Assembly: GCA_017501125.1 (NCBI GenBank)
Contig: JAFVXN010000012.1
Coordinates: 1-5,754, forward strand
Length of the DNA: 5,754 nucleotides
Reading direction: 5' to 3'
Source: Clostridia bacterium
GTDB taxonomy: Bacteria > Bacillota > Clostridia > Christensenellales > Borkfalkiaceae
Position numbers and translations under genes: made by a program. Below are positions 1-5,292 of this stretch, one piece after another. Under the pieces are notes generated by a model that saw nothing but the letters and a program-made list of their open reading frames with translations, searched no databases and was not told the origin of the DNA. Positions within the stretch are counted from its first letter, which is position 1; each line of letters begins with the position of its first letter.

Positions 1-343
1 CGTGGGGAGACTTCCCATCACCGTCAGTTTAGAGCCACTCGGCGAAGACGCGCTCGTGAAAATCTTGACGGAACCTAAGAACGCTATCATCAAGCAATAC
101 CAAAAACTCGTCGGCTACGACGGCGTAAAACTGACCGTCGAGGAAGACGCCGTAAGAGAAATCGCGCAGACGGCAATCCGCTTAAAGACGGGCGCGCGCG
201 GACTTCGTACCATCATCGAAGGGGTGATGACGGAGGTTATGTACAAGATACCCGACGAAGAAAACGTCGTCGAGGTCGTCGTCACCAAGGCGTGCTTGAC
301 GGACGGCGAAGCCCCCAAACTTATCTATAAAGAAATCGCCTAA
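1..343 (+). CDS. clpX: ATP-dependent Clp protease ATP-binding subunit ClpX, 3' end (partial)
   Basis: ClpX is the hexameric AAA+ unfoldase that recognises tagged or damaged proteins in the cytoplasm and threads them into the ClpP peptidase. Only the last 113 residues are in the window; the frame is open to the left edge, and the reading codon begins at base 2. Visible family features are the GRLP motif at residues 2-5, whose Arg is the ClpX arginine finger, the segment LTEPKNAIIKQYQKL (22-36), and the sensor-2 motif KTGARGLR (62-69) in the small AAA+ subdomain. The GTG at base 2 is an internal Val codon in the conserved 'E-F-V/I-G-R-L-P' stretch and not a start. The gene ends with TAA at 341-343 and is followed within 11 bases by a terminator. 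The N-terminal zinc-binding domain, Walker motifs and ClpP-binding loop lie outside the window. Identification is firm from motif order. Confidence 0.95.
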   Translation, partial: VGRLPITVSLEPLGEDALVKILTEPKNAIIKQYQKLVGYDGVKLTVEEDAVREIAQTAIRLKTGARGLRTIIEGVMTEVMYKIPDEENVVEVVVTKACLTDGEAPKLIYKEIA

Positions 344-354
344 AACGTAAAATT

Positions 355-381
355 AAAACCACCCCGTAGGGGTGGTTTTTT
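355..381 (+). terminator. Intrinsic terminator of clpX
   Basis: A perfect 11-bp inverted repeat, AAAACCACCCC / GGGGTGGTTTT, is separated by a 3-base loop (GTA) and ends in a run of six T. It starts 11 bases after the clpX stop. The A-run on the left arm gives a short T-run on the other strand as well, so it could also catch minus-strand transcripts that pass the hairpin at 496-523. Confidence 0.9.
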
Positions 382-425
382 ACATTTTTTAAGATTTATT
401 GCGCTCTTGTTTCAAACAATTCATT

Positions 426-491
426 TCATTTTTTCTTTGCCACTTTCACTTCGACGATAAGCCCAGCAAGTTGTACGGATACGATAAGCAT
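426..491 (-). CDS. Doubtful 21-residue membrane-like peptide
   Basis: On the minus strand an ATG at 491-489 opens a frame of 21 residues ending TGA at 428-426. The peptide starts MLIVSVQLAGLIV, with a hydrophobic first half, then continues with Glu, Val and Lys and ends in three Lys, a layout like that of very small holin-like or type I toxin peptides. There is no convincing ribosome binding site: the only G-rich stretch upstream is the arm of the hairpin at 496-523, which would sequester it. The frame lies downstream of that likely terminator. It contains a 9-base direct repeat (ACGATAAGC on the plus strand at 454-462 and 481-489, 27 bases apart). This may be chance; I list it only because the composition is suggestive. 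Confidence 0.12.
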   Translation of the reverse strand: MLIVSVQLAGLIVEVKVAKKK

Positions 492-495
492 CAGC

Positions 496-523
496 AAAAG
501 CCCCGCCGTAAGCGGGGGCTTTT
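496..523 (-). terminator. Intrinsic terminator of the lon-ysxC-transferase operon
   Basis: The arms AAAAGCCCCGC and GCGGGGGCTTTT form a 9-bp stem plus a 2-bp inner stem with one bulged G (514) and a 5-base loop. It lies 9 bases beyond the stop codon at 533. On the minus strand the right arm ends in TTTT followed by GC, a short U-tract. On the plus strand it ends in TTTTCTCTT, so it may work in both directions between the converging operons. Confidence 0.75.
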
Positions 524-532
524 CTCTTCAAA

Positions 533-1294
533 TTATTTACGCGTCGGTTTTTGAGTGGCGTAGAATTCCTTTGCTTCGTCCGCCGCGCTTTCTAACACGC
601 TGTCGTATTCTTCCTTCGTGATAATCCCTCTTTCTTGCAAGGATTTTGCATACGAGAGGGTGGTGGCAGGCGCCTTTTCGGCGCGAATCTTGGAGAGCAA
701 CCAGCCAAAGAAGACGCGCGTGTCGGTAAACAGCGTATAGCCTTGCGCGTACTCTGTCTCCGCCTCCAACCACGCCTCGGGTTTGCCGCTCTTTTGCGCC
801 TCTTTCAGCGGCGAAATCAAGCCGATCCTCGCCGCGTATCTGCCTTCCTGCGCGTCGTCTAAGAACGCCGCATCCTCAAAGCAAACGGGTGCAACGCCCA
901 CGAAGGATGCGCGCCCCCAAAAAACGTCGATTAGGCGGGGGAGTGTGCGCAAAGCGCGCTCCTCAAGCCCTTTTCCGTATTCGCCTGCGACTTCGCCGTC
1001 TGCCCTCTTAGTCTGGAAGGTGGTCATCTTGACCGTCTCACCCTTTTTCCCTACGGCGGGGTCGACGCGCAAAAATCCGTCCACCTCGCCACCGCCCTTT
1101 TTATAGGTGCGGTATTTTACGTACACCCACAAGAACGCAGGGGCAGTAAAAATCAATGCAATCGCCGAAAAGAGAATATCGAACAGCCTTTTGAAAAGTA
1201 GGCGATAGCCGATTGCTACCACGGCGAACGCCGCTATTACGTCAAAGGCGATAAATATCGCCAGTCCCCAACCCGTGCTCAAAAATTCGTGCAT
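533..1294 (-). CDS. Divergent sugar transferase (polyprenyl-phosphate phosphoglycosyltransferase-like) lacking the catalytic dyad, with SHOCT-like C-terminus
   Basis: The protein has 253 residues from the ATG at 1294-1292. Residues 9-34 form a membrane helix. It is followed by KRLFDILFSAIALIFTAP (35-52), which matches the re-entrant membrane helix of monotopic phosphoglycosyltransferases (WcaJ/PglC/EpsL family, KR..D...S...P pattern). Further family similarity runs through LRTLPRLIDVFWGRASFVGVAP (115-136), aligning with the usual LDELPQLxNVLKGDMSLVGPRP, then RYAARIGLISP (152-162) and EYAQGYTLFTDTRVFFGWLL (181-200). Family members transfer a sugar phosphate onto undecaprenyl phosphate to start capsule or O-antigen units. 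Here the nucleophilic Asp-Glu pair is replaced by Arg116-Thr117, KFR is KMT (89-91) and PRP is VAP (134-136), so activity is doubtful. Residues 213-236 (LSYAKSLQERGIITKEEYDS and following) resemble a SHOCT domain. It is the last gene of the lon operon, 9 bases after ysxC. The family assignment is inference from motif alignment; the true function is unknown. Confidence 0.7.
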   Translation of the reverse strand: MHEFLSTGWGLAIFIAFDVIAAFAVVAIGYRLLFKRLFDILFSAIALIFTAPAFLWVYVKYRTYKKGGGEVDGFLRVDPAVGKKGETVKMTTFQTKRADGEVAGEYGKGLEERALRTLPRLIDVFWGRASFVGVAPVCFEDAAFLDDAQEGRYAARIGLISPLKEAQKSGKPEAWLEAETEYAQGYTLFTDTRVFFGWLLSKIRAEKAPATTLSYAKSLQERGIITKEEYDSVLESAADEAKEFYATQKPTRK

Positions 1295-1305
1295 AGACAC
1301 TCCTT
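1295..1305 (-). promoter_or_regulatory. Ribosome binding site that fixes the start of the transferase-like gene
   Basis: On the minus strand AAGGAG (1305-1300) is followed by five bases and then ATG (1294-1292). A GTG at 1300-1298 in the same frame would sit directly on the Shine-Dalgarno sequence with no spacer, so the ATG two codons later is the better start. The AAGGAG overlaps the last two bases of the ysxC stop codon, so re-initiation by ribosomes finishing ysxC is likely. Confidence 0.8.
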
Positions 1306-1957
1306 ATATATCCGTTTCTTCTTGCTCGCCCTCGTCTTGGAGCGCGCCGCTTTGGAAAAGGTCGATGACGTGTGCGATTTTTTCCAAAACCTTATCCTTG
1401 CCGTACGCCGTCTCCGCGCTAGTCGCAATCAAATTCCCTTCCCCCAAATAGAGGTCCGCCGCTATCCCCTTGACGTGCTTGGAAAGTTGCATCTTGGACA
1501 ACTTATCCGCCTTGGTCAAGACGATGGTGAAGGGGATAACGTGATAGTTCAAAAACTCTATCATCTGCACGTCGTCGGCGGTGGGGTCGTGGCGACAATC
1601 CACCAGCATCAGCACGTGCGAGATATCCTCCTTCTTTTCAAAGAAGGCGGACAGCGTCTTTGCCCATTTCTCCTTTTCCGCCTTGGACACCTTCGCAAAC
1701 CCGTACCCTGGCAAATCCGCCAAGATAAACTGACCGAAATCAAAGTAATTGACGAGTCGGGTACGCCCAGGCTCACTACTCGTCTTCGCCAGTTTTTTTC
1801 TGTTTGCTAGCATATTGATAAAGGAACTTTTCCCGACGTTGGATTTTCCGCATACGGCGATCATCGGTTTGTCGGGACGGATAAATTGCTCCTTCTTTGC
1901 CGCCGACGTGATAAATTCGGCGTTTTTTATCGTCAATTTGTCTTTCGTTTCGTACAC
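1304..1957 (-). CDS. ysxC: Ribosome biogenesis GTP-binding protein YsxC/EngB (YihA family)
   Basis: EngB/YsxC is a small cytoplasmic GTPase needed for late assembly of the 50S ribosomal subunit and is essential in many bacteria. The 217-residue protein has all GTPase motifs in order: G1 P-loop GKSNVGKSS (37-45), switch I with PGRTRLVNYF (63-72), G3 DLPGYGFA (81-88), G4 TKADK (148-152), and a G5 SAE (180-182). The PGRT and DLPGYG sequences are specific to the EngB subfamily, and the length is close to the usual 195-215. A Glu/Asp-rich tail (about 206-216) extends slightly beyond the fold. The start is GTG at 1957-1955, six bases after AAAGGAG. It lies 21 bases downstream of lon and 9 bases upstream of the transferase-like gene, so the three are probably one transcript. 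The lon-ysxC pairing is the usual Bacillota arrangement. Confidence 0.96.
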   Translation of the reverse strand: MYETKDKLTIKNAEFITSAAKKEQFIRPDKPMIAVCGKSNVGKSSFINMLANRKKLAKTSSEPGRTRLVNYFDFGQFILADLPGYGFAKVSKAEKEKWAKTLSAFFEKKEDISHVLMLVDCRHDPTADDVQMIEFLNYHVIPFTIVLTKADKLSKMQLSKHVKGIAADLYLGEGNLIATSAETAYGKDKVLEKIAHVIDLFQSGALQDEGEQEETDI

Positions 1958-1963
1958 GGTATG

Positions 1964-1970
1964 CTCCTTT
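1964..1970 (-). promoter_or_regulatory. Ribosome binding site for the GTG start of ysxC
   Basis: On the minus strand AAAGGAG (1970-1964) precedes GTG (1957-1955) by six bases. There is no ATG in this frame with comparable spacing, and starting at the GTG gives the normal EngB N-terminus (a short lead into the ITSAAKKEQFI segment). Confidence 0.85.
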
Positions 1971-1978
1971 TGCTCTTT

Positions 1979-4309
1979 TTAGCCTTTTATGGCGACCTTG
2001 AAGACCTCGTCAACGTCCGCCACGGGGATAAAGTGCAACTCCTCCAAAGCGTCTTTCGGCAACTTTTGTAAATCCTTCTTGTTGGCCTTAGGGATAACGA
2101 CTTCTTTGATGCCAACCCGTCTTGCGGCTAAGGCTTTTTCCTTTAAGCCACCGATGGGTAGCACCTTCCCGCGCAAGGTAATCTCGCCCGTCATCGCCAC
2201 GTCCGTGCGCACGGGTTTTTCCGTGTAGACGGACAAAATCGCCGTCGCAATCGTAATCCCTGCGCTGGGCCCGTCTTTGGGCGTCGCCCCTTCCGGTACG
2301 TGCACGTGAATATCCGTAGTGGAGAATTTCTCCTCGTCGATTCCGTATTTTTTCGCGTTGGCGCGAAGATAGGTGATGGCGGCGTGCGCCGATTCCTTCA
2401 TGACGTCACCGAGTTTCCCCGTCAGTTTGATCTCGCCTTTGCCCTTGTACGCCGTCGCCTCTACCGTCAGCGTCGTGCCACCATACGCCGTCCACGCAAG
2501 TCCGTTAACCGCACCCACCTGAGGGGTGGACAGGCTCTCGTCCTTTTCGTATCTTGCCGCTCCGAGCAACTCTTTTACCTTCTTTTCGTCCACCGTCACC
2601 TTGCGCATACGCTTGTTGTCCGCGTATTTGACGGCGACCTTTCTGCAAATCGTGCCGATTTCCCTTTCGAGATTTCGCACGCCCGCCTCCAGCGTATACC
2701 CCTCGACGACGGCACGAATCCCCTCGTCGGTAAAGAGGATTTTGCCCTCCGTCAAGCCGTTGGCGGCGCGCTGTTTGGGTACGAGATAGTTCTTGGCGAT
2801 CTCCGTCTTTTCTTCCAGCGTATACCCAGACACCTCGATAATCTCCATTCTATCGCGCAAGGGCGCAGGAATAGTATCCAGCGTGTTCGCCGTCGTGATG
2901 AACAGCACCTTGCTAAGGTCGTACGGCACCTCTAAATATCTGTCGCGGAAGGTCGCGTTTTGTTCGGGGTCGAGCACTTCCAAAAGGGCGGAGGCAGGGT
3001 CGCCGCGCATATCCGACGACACCTTGTCAATCTCGTCCAGCAAGAGGACGGGGTTGATACTGCCCGCCGTCTTCATCGCGTAGAGAATACGCCCAGGCAT
3101 AGACCCGATATAGGTGCGACGATGTCCTCTTATCTCCGCTTCGTCCTTGACGCCGCCGAGGCTCATCCGCACGAATTTTCTATCCAAAGCACGCGCCACC
3201 GAACGCGGAATACTCGTTTTGCCCACACCAGGGGGGCCGACAAAACACAAAATAGGGGCTTTCAGTTCCCCCGTCAGTTTGAGGACGGCGAGGTATTCCG
3301 TGATGCGCTCCTTGATTTTTTCAAGGCCGTAGTGGTCGGCGTCGAGGATAGCGACGCAGTCTGCAAGGTTTTCCGTATCCTTCGTTTCCTCCGTCCAAGG
3401 CAACTCCAACACCTGATCGAGATATCCTGCAATCACGGTGTATTCGGGCGCGGACGAGGGCATTTTTTGCATACGATCCACTTCTTTTAGGCACTTTTCC
3501 AGTACGCTCTCAGGCAGACCTTTTGCGCGCAATTTTTCGCGGTATTCCTCCGCCTCAGCCCCCTCGTCGCCCAATTCCTCGTGAATGGCTTTGAGTTGCT
3601 CGCGCAGGTAATATTCCTTTTGCGATTTGTCGATACTCTGGCGCACTTTGCTGGAAATCTTACGCTCCACACGCGAAATTTCCAACTCGTCGTTGAGACA
3701 TCGCTCCAACAATTTTAATCGCTCGAGCAATCTTTCTTCTTCCAAAATCTTTTGTTTGATATCCACGCGGACGCGCATAGCGGACGTCGCGGTGTCGACG
3801 TATTGCTCCGCGTCCGTGATAAGTTCCAGTTTTTGCGCCGTTTCCTTGCTAATTTTGCCACCTTCGCCAAGGACGTCGCCTATCAGCGCGTCGGCGGTGC
3901 GGAGGTACGCTTGTACGAGCACCTCGTCACCACGACGGGTGGGCACCTCGTCAACGACCGCCTGAAAACAGCCGTCTTTTTGTTGTATGACGCGTGCGCG
4001 CGCACGATAGAGCCCTTCGGCGAGGACGCGGATACTACCGCTCGGCTGACGGGAAATTTGCTTGATCCTAGACACCGTGCCTGCGGTATACAAATCCGCC
4101 GCCGTGATATCGTCTTGTTCCACGTCTTTTTGCGTGCAAATAAAGACGAGTTTGTCGCCGTTCTCGCCTGCTCTTTCGATCGCCTTTATCGTCATTTCCC
4201 TGCCGACGTCAAAGCCCGTGGCAACGTGCGGGAAGGCGACTTTTCCCCGAAGGGGAATCACTGGTAAAAGATTGGTTCTTATTTCGTTTTTCTTGTCGTG
4301 ATTTTCCAT
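1979..4309 (-). CDS. lon: ATP-dependent endopeptidase Lon (LonA type)
   Basis: Lon is a homo-hexameric AAA+ serine protease that degrades misfolded and selected regulatory proteins in the cytoplasm. The 776-residue product matches the usual LonA length (774-784). Order of parts: N-terminal LAN substrate domain starting with LLPVIPLRGKVAFP (14-27); a charged helical, probably coiled-coil stretch around 185-260; the AAA+ module with Walker A GPPGVGKTS (358-366, Lys364), Walker B LLLDEID (422-428, Asp425/Glu426), sensor-1 TTAN (Asn475), arginine finger Arg487 in DRMEII and sensor-2 Arg545 in GVRNLERE; and the protease domain with PKDGPSAGIT, nucleophile Ser682, and GGLKEK with catalytic Lys725. 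All catalytic residues are intact. The start ATG at 4309-4307 gives the normal N-terminus, but no Shine-Dalgarno sequence precedes it. Ile367-Pro368 after Walker A is unusual; the relatives I recall have Leu-Gly or Leu-Ala. First gene of the lon-ysxC-transferase operon. Confidence 0.98.
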   Translation of the reverse strand: MENHDKKNEIRTNLLPVIPLRGKVAFPHVATGFDVGREMTIKAIERAGENGDKLVFICTQKDVEQDDITAADLYTAGTVSRIKQISRQPSGSIRVLAEGLYRARARVIQQKDGCFQAVVDEVPTRRGDEVLVQAYLRTADALIGDVLGEGGKISKETAQKLELITDAEQYVDTATSAMRVRVDIKQKILEEERLLERLKLLERCLNDELEISRVERKISSKVRQSIDKSQKEYYLREQLKAIHEELGDEGAEAEEYREKLRAKGLPESVLEKCLKEVDRMQKMPSSAPEYTVIAGYLDQVLELPWTEETKDTENLADCVAILDADHYGLEKIKERITEYLAVLKLTGELKAPILCFVGPPGVGKTSIPRSVARALDRKFVRMSLGGVKDEAEIRGHRRTYIGSMPGRILYAMKTAGSINPVLLLDEIDKVSSDMRGDPASALLEVLDPEQNATFRDRYLEVPYDLSKVLFITTANTLDTIPAPLRDRMEIIEVSGYTLEEKTEIAKNYLVPKQRAANGLTEGKILFTDEGIRAVVEGYTLEAGVRNLEREIGTICRKVAVKYADNKRMRKVTVDEKKVKELLGAARYEKDESLSTPQVGAVNGLAWTAYGGTTLTVEATAYKGKGEIKLTGKLGDVMKESAHAAITYLRANAKKYGIDEEKFSTTDIHVHVPEGATPKDGPSAGITIATAILSVYTEKPVRTDVAMTGEITLRGKVLPIGGLKEKALAARRVGIKEVVIPKANKKDLQKLPKDALEELHFIPVADVDEVFKVAIKG

Positions 4310-4365
4310 ATGTTTATTTTTACCCGATTTTTGCTTTTGCTAAACGGGAAAAGTGAACTTTTATG
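4310..4365 (-). promoter_or_regulatory. lon leader region with imperfect inverted repeat
   Basis: This 56-base stretch between the upstream terminator and the lon ATG must hold the lon promoter if lon is not read through from cpsD. It is A-rich on the minus strand. I see no convincing -35/-10 pair: TTCACT near 4350 is a weak -35 with no good partner. An imperfect inverted repeat lies at 4323-4348: CCCG, a bulged base and TTT on one side, AAA and CGGG on the other, with an 11-base loop. In the mRNA it could form a 7-bp stem ending 13 bases before the ATG. No CIRCE or tandem CtsR-type site is visible. Confidence 0.35.
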
Positions 4366-4397
4366 AAAAACGCCTTGCCGTAGCAAGGCGTTTTTTT
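4366..4397 (-). terminator. Intrinsic terminator of the cpsC-cpsD unit (probably bidirectional)
   Basis: The 8-bp G+C-rich stem CGCCTTGC / GCAAGGCG with a 4-base loop is extended by A-T pairs. On the minus strand the loop reads UACG closed by C-G, the very stable cUACGg tetraloop, followed by a five-T run. On the plus strand the hairpin is followed by seven T. It sits 10 bases beyond the cpsD stop codon and separates that unit from lon. Confidence 0.88.
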
Positions 4398-4407
4398 ATC
4401 CGCTAGA

Positions 4408-5292
4408 TTACTCGTTGGTTTCCTGCTTTTCTTCAGCCTCTTCCGTTTCTTCCTTGCCCGTATCTTCGGGGTTGGTGGAGCCGTACTCGTACTTGTAGCC
4501 GTACTTGTAGCCGTAACGGGAGTAGTAGTGATACTTCTTGTAGCCACCGTAGCCGTAGCCCTTCTTCACGTTGTCGTTATAACTGTTGACGACAACGCCG
4601 AGGACGTTGGCTTTGACGAAGGTCAAGGAGTTGAGGGTGCGCGCGATATCGGAGACGTAGGACTCCATGTGGCGGCATACGATAACCGTGCCGTCCGTCG
4701 CGGGCGCGAGCGCCAAAGCGTCGGATACCATAAGCACGGGCGGGGTATCAATGATGACGTAGTCGTATTTGCTACGCAATTCGTCGATAAGCCCTTTCAT
4801 CGTCTCGCTTTCCAAAAGTTCGTAAGGCTTAGGGGAGCGGGTACCGCAAGCGATATAATCGAAATCACCTGCGTCTGCGTGCGCCCTGTTGGTCACGTTC
4901 TCCAGCGTTTCTCTACCCGAAAGGTAGTCGCTAAGACCAGGGGCACTCTTATTGCCGAAATACTTCGCGACGCGCCCTTTACGGATATCCGCGTCGATGA
5001 GCACGACCTTTGCGTTGGACTGCGAGAACATAACGGAAAGGTTTACCGCCGTCGTCGTCTTGCCTTCTTCGGGGTAGGAGGAGGTCACCATAATGGCAAC
5101 GCCGCCTTCTTCTTTTTTAGGCACCGATACGGACAGGGTCGCCTTCAAATTACGGAAGGCTTCCGTCAGTTCGAAGGGGCTGTTTTTGCCCAGCACGTAT
5201 TCGCCACGTCTATGGCTCCTGCCCTTTCCGCTTTGCATCTTCGCTCTGCGTCTGTTGCCCATTACGTTGAACAATTTCGTCGTCAGTTTCAT
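4408..5292 (-). CDS. cpsD: CpsD/CapB-family bacterial tyrosine kinase (exopolysaccharide regulation)
   Basis: BY-kinases autophosphorylate on C-terminal tyrosines and, with a CpsC-type membrane activator, control length and export of capsule or exopolysaccharide at the inner face of the membrane. In this 294-residue protein a basic N-terminal segment (about 14-30) precedes the oligomerisation motif E44-x-x-R47-x-x-K50 (usually ExxRxxR). Then come Walker A SSYPEEGKTT (71-80), Walker A' VLIDADIR (97-104) and Walker B YVIIDTPP (178-185). The C-terminus has 12 tyrosines between 246 and 270, the phosphorylation cluster. An acidic tail rich in Glu (275-294) follows it, whereas many CpsD proteins end at the cluster. 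The start ATG (5292-5290) has AAAGGAGG six bases upstream and overlaps the cpsC stop by four bases (ATGA), implying coupled translation and a working pair. A terminator follows the stop. The fold could be confused with MinD/ParA ATPases, but the tyrosine cluster and the CpsC neighbour settle it. Confidence 0.93.
   Translation of the reverse strand: MKLTTKLFNVMGNRRRAKMQSGKGRSHRRGEYVLGKNSPFELTEAFRNLKATLSVSVPKKEEGGVAIMVTSSYPEEGKTTTAVNLSVMFSQSNAKVVLIDADIRKGRVAKYFGNKSAPGLSDYLSGRETLENVTNRAHADAGDFDYIACGTRSPKPYELLESETMKGLIDELRSKYDYVIIDTPPVLMVSDALALAPATDGTVIVCRHMESYVSDIARTLNSLTFVKANVLGVVVNSYNDNVKKGYGYGGYKKYHYYSRYGYKYGYKYEYGSTNPEDTGKEETEEAEEKQETNE
4489..4512. repeat. Two perfect tandem copies of a 12-base unit in the tyrosine cluster
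   Basis: GTACTTGTAGCC occurs twice head to tail (4489-4500, 4501-4512). Partial copies flank it (GTACTC at 4483 and GTAACG at 4513), and related GTAGCC hexamers lie at 4549-4560. Read on the minus strand each unit encodes Gly-Tyr-Lys-Tyr. Because 12 is a multiple of three, gain or loss of a unit would change the number of tyrosines without breaking the frame. Confidence 0.8.

Noticed and set aside
2..4. GTG at base 2 as a start codon for a short protein
   Set aside because: The sequence continues the conserved ClpX region around the arginine finger; it is a truncated gene, not a short one.
382..495. Non-coding RNA or riboswitch between the two terminators
   Set aside because: The stretch is T-rich, lacks extended pairing other than the flanking hairpins, and has no recognisable conserved core.
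533..1294. Transferase-like gene as a frameshifted pseudogene
   Set aside because: The frame is uninterrupted, has a good ribosome binding site and terminator, and the family similarity continues on both sides of the missing dyad; the loss is by substitution, not by a frame break.
1295..1300. GTG at 1300 as the start of the transferase-like gene
   Set aside because: It would leave no spacer after the Shine-Dalgarno AAGGA; the ATG at 1294 has a normal five-base spacer.
1289..1810. Plus-strand 173-codon frame opposite ysxC, and similar plus-strand frames opposite lon (for example 2300-2935 and 2960-3490)
   Set aside because: All are antisense to genes with intact catalytic motifs; their translations show no recognisable domain and no start signals.
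4310..4365. Sigma-A promoter or heat-shock operator (CIRCE, CtsR box) for lon
   Set aside because: No -35/-10 pair with acceptable spacing, no TTAGCACTC inverted repeat, and no tandem GGTCAAA heptads are visible. A promoter is expected here but cannot be placed from sequence alone.
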